NCBI GenBank assembly: GCA_022457155.1
Contig: JAJGOT010000502.1
Span: forward strand, 496,001-560,000
Origin: Cladopsammia gracilis
Lineage: Eukaryota > Cnidaria > Anthozoa > Scleractinia > Dendrophylliidae
Direction of reading: 5' to 3'
Length of the DNA stretch: 64,000 nucleotides
Position numbers and translations under genes: made by a program. Below are positions 55,904 to 64,000 of this stretch, piece by piece. How positions within the stretch are numbered: the stretch's first letter is position 1; every line of letters begins with the position of its first letter. Under the pieces are notes generated by a model that ran no database searches, was not told the DNA's origin, and worked only from the letters and a program-made list of their open reading frames with translations.

Positions 55904-57365
55904 CTGCAATGAAAAACGATCGAAGGAAATCAGAGTCATAAAACATTCACAGGCCAGCTTCACTCGGAAAAGCACTCGTTGGAAAATGCACGAGAAATCT
56001 GCCAGGGGTTTACACTTCAAACGTTTTGATGGGCTATAAGGCCTTCTTCTTAAAACCCCTACCCACAGTTTCAGATTTTTTTTCTACCCATTTTCAGACC
56101 TAAGTAGCCTAACCTAATTGTCTCCATTTTTCAAGTCAATATGGCACAAACCTGTACCCATTTTCTGATAAGAAGGCAAAGCTCGGCAAAACTAGCGCTC
56201 ATATTAGTAGAAGTTCGACAAGAAGGATTTCTGATTTTTAATGACACTTTTTGAAAGATTCGTTATTAACCATTATCAATGAATAAATCAAATTACAAAA
56301 GTGGATTGAAATTAGAAGTAACTAGAGCAATAATGTAAAAATAGTGAGTGACGTTCGCAGTGGAACGAGTTTATAGCTTTTTTGTCTCTTAGAATATGGC
56401 GATATACAAATTAACTTGTTATATTATAAGGTGACTAAGGTGACAAATGACAAGCAATAAAATGATTACAGACAAACTTTGCGCTTTTATGCCCCAGTTG
56501 GGAGGAGGAGAATTAAGTAAGATTAAAAAATAGAACGCGATGTATTGTTTTCAGCAGCCTAAGACGAGTCTAATGACCGAAAGAGGTAAAACTGAATTAA
56601 CATGCACACCGATAAATAAAGACCCAATTCAATTAAGCATGATTTCTGACGCTAAAATTATTGCAGAAAAAATGTACCAAATATGCAATGTTTTTACAAC
56701 TTCCTCAGTTCTGCTGGAATGGGAAAATGGTTGTTCATTATTTCAAGCTATCTCCGCCGAAGCACGCGAGATACATGCAGTTGAGACCAGTACTACTGCG
56801 TCTGTGAAACTTTCTTTGAGCGCAAAATCAAAGTATCTTTTGACAACTAAGATTTTCGAGAAGTGCTCGCCCTTATAATATTCCTCAATTGACCGATCCT
56901 TCTATTGATTTAGCATTTCATTCAACTTTTTTAGTTTGGATATGTTCAGTTAGCAAATTCTACAAATGTCGCAAAGGAACCTTGTAAAGAATGTTTACAG
57001 AAATATGTTTTAATTTCTTTTCAGCACCTTGAAACAATTGTTGGATTCTATTTTTGTGATATCTGGAACAATCAAGGACTCAGAAATTGCGGCCGCATCG
57101 ATCTAAAATCGGACGCATGCCTCCCTTTTTTAGGAAAGATAACTTTTAAAAAATACAAATGTTAACGTGTCTGATCAAAAGACTGGCCGTGGAAGAACAA
57201 AGAAGCAAGCCCCGCCGACACCGGGTTGCTATGTATAATACAAAACAACTGACATAAATTCAAAAGGGATGAAAACATTTTAAACTAGCATGATTGGCCA
57301 TTCTTACCCATTGGCAAGATAATCAGGAACATCAATACAGTAGAAAGGTAATGCATCTTCCACAT
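55563..57365 (-). CDS. Ly6/CD59-like GPI-anchored three-finger protein, gene B (two exons)
   Basis: Predicted CDS joins exon 1 (57365-57308, minus) to exon 2 (55903-55563, minus) across a 1404-bp GT-AG intron, giving about 132 residues. Exon 1 encodes a signal peptide (MWKMHYLSTVL then MFLIILPM); the donor is ATGG/gtaaga and the acceptor tttttcattgcag. The junction in phase 1 gives Val-Ile-Ser-Arg-Glu-Cys-Phe. The domain has 12 cysteines, beginning ECFQC and ending VKCEVSCCSSDYCN. It is followed by GAYGP and the hydrophobic tail VVSGLLLIVTTSFMYLFGF, a probable GPI signal, then YAVQA and stop. Twelve cysteines is more than the usual 8-10, suggesting one extra disulfide. The gene sits in the spacer of the large inverted repeat. 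Function is inferred only as a surface Ly6-family protein; the ligand is unknown. Confidence 0.82.
56540..57180. repeat. Diverged relative of the right-arm unit 59885-60860
   Basis: Shared blocks in the same order and orientation: gtattgttttcagca, cgctaaaattattgca, ttctattgatttagcatttc, ttggattctatttttgtg and gttaacgtg near the signal exon. This puts gene B (unit 1) and the right arm (unit 2) as old tandem copies of one Ly6 unit, later joined by inversion-duplication of unit 2. The 56540-56878 open frame is within this and shows no domain. Confidence 0.7.
57308..57365 (-). CDS. Ly6 gene B exon 1 (signal peptide)
   Basis: 58-nt exon; ATG at 57365-57363, donor at 57307. It differs from the arm copies at three residues near the N-terminus. 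It is the nearest signal exon to exon 2. Confidence 0.8.
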
Positions 57366-57582
57366 TTTTGTTCTCTATCGACACTTGCTGTTGTTTGTTT
57401 CACGATCGACACTGTAGACGTTATAGATGTAGAGCTTTGATGCGCTGTCTTGCTCGCTTAGACAAGGAATGACAAACTTAACAGAGCTGTGCAAGTTATC
57501 TAAAACAGTTGCGTGATCATGATTATGAATAGCGGTCACCTACAAGAACAATATAAGTCATATAACAGAGTACGGAAACCGC

Positions 57583-59255
57583 AAATATACCTCAAATATG
57601 CGCCGGTTACGGTCCGTGGCCGCTTCGAGGTGAACTGATCAAGTGTTACACCACGATTCTCATTTTTCTAAAGTGTGAAGTTATATTGTATTTCAGAAGG
57701 ATTTCAGTTCTTAATTGAAGATGGCGTTATTGTTTTGGCACTGAAAGCAAACTTGGCCGAAAACTATGCTTTTGTTTTTCATCTGTCTTGTTCTATGAGC
57801 TGTATTCGATTATGGAGAAGTGTAGTTAGTTCTAATTTTTTAATTTGCGGATGGAATCCTATGGTGTGACCATTCAAATGAAACCTCTTTGGCAGTACTT
57901 TTGCATGGTACCATTTGCTTTTAATATTTCACTGAAATTTAATTGGGATTTTTCTTGAATTGATTATAGGAGTTAGGGGTTGACAGAACATGTAGATTGG
58001 CAGTGGTTAGTGTACTGATTTAAAGATTGCGTATATTTGTAATCCCATAGCTGTGTGCCAAGCTGACAAGAAAGGTCAGTGAAATTACTAATTGTCTCCA
58101 CTAACGACGATAATCCGTACCATCTCACAGCTCAGAACAGATTCCATTGTGAGTTAGTAATTGCCACACATTATTCGAAAGCTCTAAATCGTTATTACTT
58201 AGCGAAAACGCATGGAATTCCAATGGTATGCATATACAGTAGATAAGCCTTTTAGGGTACAAAAAAATACAGACCCGAAAACAGAAATCCTAAAGATTCC
58301 AAAATTAAAGAAGAAGCGAGTTTTGAATTGATATGAAAGTGCTAGTTCAAAACTATTGTCACCTGTCAATTTAGTTACAGGAAGTTCAGTAAAATTACTT
58401 GCTGACTAAGGTAATTAGTTTTTGAGAGCACTCAAGTGCTAGACGCTTGTCTCGTTCAGTCTCCAAACTTTCAATGTCTCCATGCATAACTCCCCTACGT
58501 GATAAAAAAAAATTCCGAGGCATTAAAAAAAAGTTTTGGATTTTAATTGAATTTATGTGGAAGTGCTACTTGTCACGTGCCAAGGTAGTTACAGGAAGTT
58601 CAGTGAAACTACTTGATGACTACTCACTTTATTTAAAGTTTGAAGAGCACCCAACGGCTAAACGCTTGTCTCGTGCTCTCCAAACTTTCCATGTGCTCCA
58701 TGCATAACTCAGTACTTGGTTTGCTAGTAAGTGATAAAAAAACTTCAGAAGCATTAAAACACAGTTTTTGGATTCAAATGTTTATGGGATTGTAGAAAGT
58801 TTAAAACTATACATATGGGCCAAATTTTGAAGCAAGCACAAGAGTCTAGACTGCAACACAGTCGTATTTTTGCGTTGGTCGTTGGTCATACGAATGCGTG
58901 CGGTCTTAGAACCTAAGGTCTGGAGCGAGTGTGAATAGGGACATTGGGACTGCGGAGAGACGCCTCGCACGCGTGTGAAGCTCGCTTTTTGCGCACTAGG
59001 ATCCTCGCTTTCGGCGCAGAAGCGCCTTTGTGAGCGAGCAGCGAAAACAACAACCCGACTGTTTTGTAGTCTAATTATAATGAGTATCTCGTTATAGGCG
59101 AACGATATTGGTGTCCCACTTAGCGACACCAACATGACGGCAACAACTACAAAGTCTTTACACCAAAAAATCTCATCACAAAAGATTGGATTCACTATCA
59201 AGTTCCATTATATGGGATTAAGTAAGCATCAATATTCAACGGGTTCACTTTTAAA
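57583..59255. repeat. Upstream region of Ly6 gene B (direct repeat of 723-2065)
   Basis: This is the partner of 723-2065 in the same orientation. It lies immediately upstream (minus strand) of the gene B signal exon at 57308-57365. It has about 330 bp more than the left copy, through extra segments near 58400-58620 that repeat the tail of the unit (the ttacaggaagttcagt block occurs twice). A shorter, more diverged relative lies at 61270-61800 inside the right inverted-repeat arm. No coding signature is seen, and promoter function is only inferred from position. Confidence 0.75.
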
Positions 59256-60269
59256 CAAAAGAAATGAAAGGCTGATCGTACGGTAAAGGAATGTATATAT
59301 TTTTAACCGATTAATCGAACAACAGGGAACGTATAATCGAAAATCACCCAAAAATTGCACATGAAGCGTTGTTAGGAAAAAAGGCAGTTCTCAAGATCAC
59401 AAAAGAGAAAATGAACAAAACTTTGAAGCCAGAAGGTGTACAAACATAACATCAAACTACTTTTTGACACTATCGTTAAGTAATTTCACAAAACCAGTGT
59501 TTATGTATCGATTAATTTAATACCAGTATACAAATAGTAACGTTTGAAATGTTGTTGCGATTCATTTGAAATCAAACATACAGAATTTTTTGCCATATAC
59601 CATATTTTAAGATGTCTAATAGGTGGGATTTTCAATGCGAAATCATAAACGCGCAAAATTCCATTTTTACTGATTTCGAAGTTTCTAGTCAGTATCATCG
59701 TCATGGTAATATCGATTTTACCAGAATATATATTTAGCCAAACTTCAATTCAAAACCAGTTAGTAGTGAAAATTTCACGTTGATTTGACATGGAAAAGGC
59801 CGCTTAAAAGCCGATTGAACAATGTAGGTATGGTCTCCAGAAAACTGTATCGAACACCTTAAGTGTAAGATACTGAGGATTAATATTAAAAAAAGTGCGA
59901 TGTATTGTTTTCAGCATCCTACAGGCAAGTCTAATGATCGAAAGCCGAGATAAAACCGAAGCACACCAATAAGTGAAGACCCAAGTTTCTGACGCTAAAA
60001 TTATTGCATAAGGTGCAAGCACGTGAACCATATGATACTCATCTCTGCAATTTGTTTTCAACCGACCATCAAGAAGCTTAAGATCTGCATCTGAAAGTTC
60101 TACACCGACCCTTTTCTAGTGGAACTTCGCATTTAAATCGAGTGATTCACTGATTTTATCAGAGCACCCCAGACCTATTGATTTAACGCCAAGTTGAAAC
60201 TCGTCGTCGCTTCTGTACGCATTGCGTACCTATTTTTAATTGAAGATGGCGTTACTAAGCATCTAAGAG

Positions 60270-60480
60270 GATCGATTTCATTTGCCGCACCTTACAGAAT
60301 CTGTGCGCCATCGTGATGATCGTGCAAACTTTAAGACTGCTGTAAAGACTTACTCATTTCGCGAATATTTCAAACGAAGTACTGTCCCTAGAATACGGTA
60401 TATATTGAAAACATTAAGATATGAATTTCAGTTAGTATTTTTATATATTTTGTATTTTATCACTGATGTAAATTTCTGAA
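60270..60480 (+). pseudogene. LINE-like ORF C-terminus, right arm
   Basis: Inverted copy of 54430-54640. Confidence 0.45.
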
Positions 60481-60997
60481 TTTAATTTTTGTTTGAACTA
60501 TACTGCTGTAAAGCGCCATGAGCTCTGAATAAAGCTTTCTTTGAGCGCAAAATCAAAGTTAGGCTTATTCCAACTTAGATTTTCGAGAAGTGCTCGTCCT
60601 TAACATTCTTCAATTGACCGATCTTTCTATTGATTTAGCATTTCATTCAACCTTTTTTAGTCTTTCATTAGAACTAGTTGGCGAGTTCTTGACTACAAGT
60701 GTCGCAAAGGAAAACATTGTTCTTTTTAGAACTGTGAAATAATTGTTGGATTCTATTTTTGTGATATCTAGAACAATCAAGGACTCAGTAAATTGCGGCT
60801 GCATCGTTCTAAAATCTGAAGCATGCCTACTTTCTTTAGGAAAGATAACTTTAAATACACATGTTAACGTGATCAAAAGACCGGCCGTGGAAGAACAAAG
60901 AAGCAACCCGACACTGGATTCCTATGTATAAATTCGAAACAACGTAATTTTTAAAGGGCTGAAAACAATTTAAGCGAGCATGATTGGCCATTCTTAC

Positions 60998-61055
60998 CCA
61001 TTGGCAAGATAATCAGGAACATCAATACTGTAGCCAGGTACTGCATCTTCCACAT
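60998..61055 (-). CDS. Ly6 signal-peptide exon, possible alternative first exon of gene B
   Basis: 58 nt encoding MWKMQYLATVL then MFLIILPM, phase-1 donor ATGG/gtaaga, minus strand. The next Ly6 acceptor downstream on this strand is gene B exon 2 (55903), which it would join in frame after skipping the nearer exon 1. Whether it is used is unknown. It may instead be the first exon of a gene whose second exon was lost when the inverted repeat formed. Confidence 0.6.
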
Positions 61056-63387
61056 TTTTGTTCTCTATCAACACTTTCTGTTGTTTGTTTCACGATCGAC
61101 ACCGTACTGAGACGTTATAGTTGTAGAACTTTGATGTGCTGTCTTGCTCGCTTAAACGAATGACAAACTCAACAGAGCTGTCGGGATATAAATTGCGCAT
61201 CATGAATAGCTGTCACCTACAAGAACAAAGAGTACGGAAACCACAAATACAGCGCAAATATGCTCCGGTTACGGTCCCTGGCCGCTTTGACGTAAACTGA
61301 TCAAGTATTTCAGAAGGATTTCAGTTTTTAATTGAATATGGCGTTACTAGCTGTTTTGGCACGGAAAGCAAACTTGGCCGAAAACTATGCCAACTGGTGA
61401 TTTGGCCATGAGTCACAAATTGTTCCAAACGAGATCAGTTTATGGTATACAGACTAATTTTTTATGTAATAAACAGCGGTGCGGAAATTGAATAGATTTA
61501 TTTAAGCTTCAGTAATTGTATAAATTAATCCAGACTCGAAAAGCTTAAAGATAACGCATGGAATTCTAATGAGTATGCATATACAGTAGATAAGCCTTTT
61601 GGTACAAAAAAAAAATTACAAACACGAAAACACAAATCCTGAATATTTCAAACTTTAAGAAGAAGAAGAAGCGAGTTTTGAATTGTTAAGGAAGTGCTAC
61701 GTAGTTGAAAAATCTTGTCATCTGCCAATTTAGTTACAGGAAGTTCAGTGAAATTACTTTATGACTAAACACTATTGAAGTTTGGAGAGTACCTAAAAAG
61801 CTGGACGCTATGTACAGTCATGTAAAAATGTATATATTACGCCGAGAAAGCAGTGTGTTGTAATGGGACCCACTGCTCATTGGTGGCTGGGGAGTATCAA
61901 GGCAAAAGGACGCTCCCAACTCGTGGTTAGCAATTCAAACCGACGAAGAGGGAGCTTGGCCCCCACCCACCCACCCAGTTCAAGCCGAGGTTGATGTCAT
62001 CCTCGGTTATGGGAAGGGATTTCGGGAACTTACGATTATTAAGTGGGAATACTAGGCCTCATGAATGATAATAACCATCGCGATAATATTCTATTGTCTG
62101 GTGCTCTCCAAACAGTTCTCGCGTGCACCATAACTCCATATCAGCGCACGCTAAAACATCAACAAATTGTTCAAGGGACGTACTGAGTGTTCCGCCGAAA
62201 TAACCGTCAAAATTTCACTTACCTAGGTCCATGTTACATTGCTACATGCCATTAAATATACACCTTAATTGGAGAAAAACATACTATAAAAACCGGAAGC
62301 AATAGTTTGGAGATTAAGTACAGGATTGCAAATTCAATTTCGTGACAGGCAGTTGCCATTCTTGTGGATTTTGACTTTCTTTTAAGGCGTAATTTTGTCT
62401 CTTAAATCAATATTTCATTGCCTTCATCACTTTTGGCGAATTTCCCTTCCTACTTAAAGATAATAAAGCAAGCTCAAAGCAAGCTCCTGGTCATAATTAT
62501 AAAAACACTATATATAAGCTGGGACAGTGTCCTTATAAATGGTGTGGGTTTCGGGTTGTTTTGGTCAGAAAATATGAACATTGATCTAGGGGTAAATTGA
62601 AGATGAAATTCACTTCCTTTTCAACTGTCCTAAATCGACTCAATTCTTGGTGACGGATGTCACAGGAAAATAGAAAATTACCTTCCGAATATCAAACAGT
62701 TATCTCCTATAAAAGCTAACAAAGAATTAATGAGCTCTCCCAATTGTTTCGTTAATATTCAAATGATAAAGTTCATCTTATCATGCTTAGATTTCCGCAA
62801 TAATCTATTTTCATGCAATTCATGCGTTTTCCCGCGCTTGGCGCCGCCGACATGTAATTGCTTCGAGCTCTGATTGGTTCATTGGATTGTTTACGACTGC
62901 TGTCATTGGTCAGAGTAATTACTTTGGTTTTGGTTTTACAACACTCAATTGAAAACTGCTCTAAAAGCCAAGCAATTAATTTCTCAATTGAGCAAAGACG
63001 TTGGGATGGTTAATTGCCTAAAAAATACAACGCCATTCTATAGAAATTAAAAGATAGCTTTCATTATAGATTGATTGTGTGTCACGTGACAAAATGCTCC
63101 ACTTGTCCAGGGTTTCTACGCCTGAGCCGCCATTTTGTAAGCGGTGACGGCCCTAGTAACGGCCGCGGACACGCTTAGGATCAGCTGTTGCTGTCCACCT
63201 TAAAGAGGTGTCCGCCTTATCGAAAGTTTGTTTTCTGTGCAGATAACTGAAGACCTGAAGAAGATCGATCGTCGGTTGGTGCTGTTCTTTCAGCTTACTT
63301 ATAACTCATATTAGTATAATTCTAGTGGCGTTCTATCACGAATGCTGTTCAGTATTATTGGCTACGCTACTCACTATCTATTCTGTT

Positions 63388-63402
63388 TTAGTATCACCCA
63401 AC

Positions 63403-63440
<38 letters not shown>

Positions 63441-63573
63441 GCTACTAGGGGTCTAATAGTAATAGTCATCGAGTAGCGAAATTCGCCGGTTTTATTTTTC
63501 GTTTTATTCCCAAATAAATATTTCTTCAACTTGCAATTGCTTTTTTTTATTATTGCCTTGTTGGGTGATACTA

Positions 63574-63607
<34 letters not shown>

Positions 63608-63634
63608 GTCAATAGCCCATGAGGCTATTGTTAA
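63388..63634. mobile_element. 247-bp insertion present only in the right arm
   Basis: Absent from the left arm, where ctattctgtt runs straight into gaagaaagtgag. It contains a 191-bp TIR segment, ttttagtatcacccaac (63386) to its complement at 63576. A further ~58 bp with gggtcaatagcccatgagg follows. The tail matches a foldback-type sequence but has no full inverted partner here. Confidence 0.75.
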
Positions 63635-63753
63635 GAAGAAAGTGAGTATAGAGTGAGTAGCCTAATGGCGGTCGCTTCTTCGCGTTTTTGAAGTGTACTG
63701 TCTGTGAAGAGTATTTGTTGTTAAGTTTTGAACGTCTAGTAGATTTATACTAA

Positions 63754-63821
63754 AACAATTAAGTTATGAGCTCTTGATTTCTATCTCGTGATAGAAATCT
63801 CGAGCTCATAATGTAATTGTT
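63754..63821. repeat. 68-bp hairpin, right arm
   Basis: Complement of 51341-51408. Confidence 0.75.
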
Positions 63822-64000
63822 AAATAAGATAAAGCTGCTGCTGCTGGGAACGCGCCAGATGCTACAAAGGGTTCCACTGAATTCATAGGTCAGTCAATAG
63901 CCATTGTGCGTTTTCAATGAACAACTAAAGATATCCAGCTTTGTGTCTTTGTAAGATGAGTTTCGCGCGGACGGAGTCATTGTACGCATGTTATTTCATT

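Larger units (their letters stand above)
59676..64000 (-). repeat. Large inverted repeat, right arm (runs off the window)
   Basis: Partner of 51162-55233. Contains the co-oriented Ly6 signal exon (60998-61055), the LINE-like tail (60282-60480), the arm-specific insertion (63388-63634) and the 68-bp hairpin (63754-63821). The distal end is not visible. Confidence 0.93.

Overview
The window is an animal (metazoan) nuclear segment, most likely from a cnidarian and probably an anthozoan such as a stony coral. That rests on AT-rich DNA with GT-AG split genes, L1/Tx1-like LINEs, a Penelope-like element with a GIY-YIG endonuclease, hammerhead-bearing Penelope termini, many TIR/foldback MITEs, and small GPI-anchored Ly6/CD59-type proteins. 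No species is claimed. Nearly everything is repeat-derived. The only convincing host protein genes are two two-exon Ly6/three-finger genes on the minus strand. The only RNA gene candidate is a 5'-incomplete 5S rRNA, present twice.

Layout. (1) 1-2065: a GTCTCGG-rich stretch, then an orphan copy of the DNA upstream of Ly6 gene B. (2) 2142-3773: a 5'-truncated LINE. (3) 4788-9176: Ly6 gene A, with a 4.0-kb intron holding a small MITE and a decayed Penelope element. (4) 9600-10310: foldback/MITE DNA. (5) 11342-29047 and 29048-47135: two direct, abutting copies of a ~17.7-kb unit. Each copy holds a foldback with two hammerhead-like motifs, a pogo-like MITE with a nested LINE tail, a TIR element with target-site duplication, RecQ-like and LINE coding scraps, a further foldback, a 23-bp array, a ~3-kb array of 72-bp repeats, a LINE tail, a 5S-like gene, a TTAA-bounded long palindrome, a MITE and a LINE 3' end. 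(6) 46691-50770: the LINE (endonuclease plus reverse transcriptase, inactivated) whose 3' part was cut by the duplication breakpoint. (7) 51162-55233 and 59676-64000: arms of a >4-kb inverted repeat around a 4.4-kb spacer that holds Ly6 gene B.

The two Ly6 genes share architecture: a 58-nt signal-peptide exon ending in phase 1, then one exon with 12 cysteines, a C-terminal CCSSD(Y/L)CN motif and a hydrophobic GPI-type tail. Two more signal-peptide exons sit in the inverted-repeat arms. One is co-oriented with gene B and could be an alternative first exon; the other points away. The 17.7-kb duplicates are almost identical, differing mainly by a 385-bp loss inside the palindrome and by homopolymer lengths. 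They are therefore either very recent or an assembly false duplication, which only read-level data can settle.
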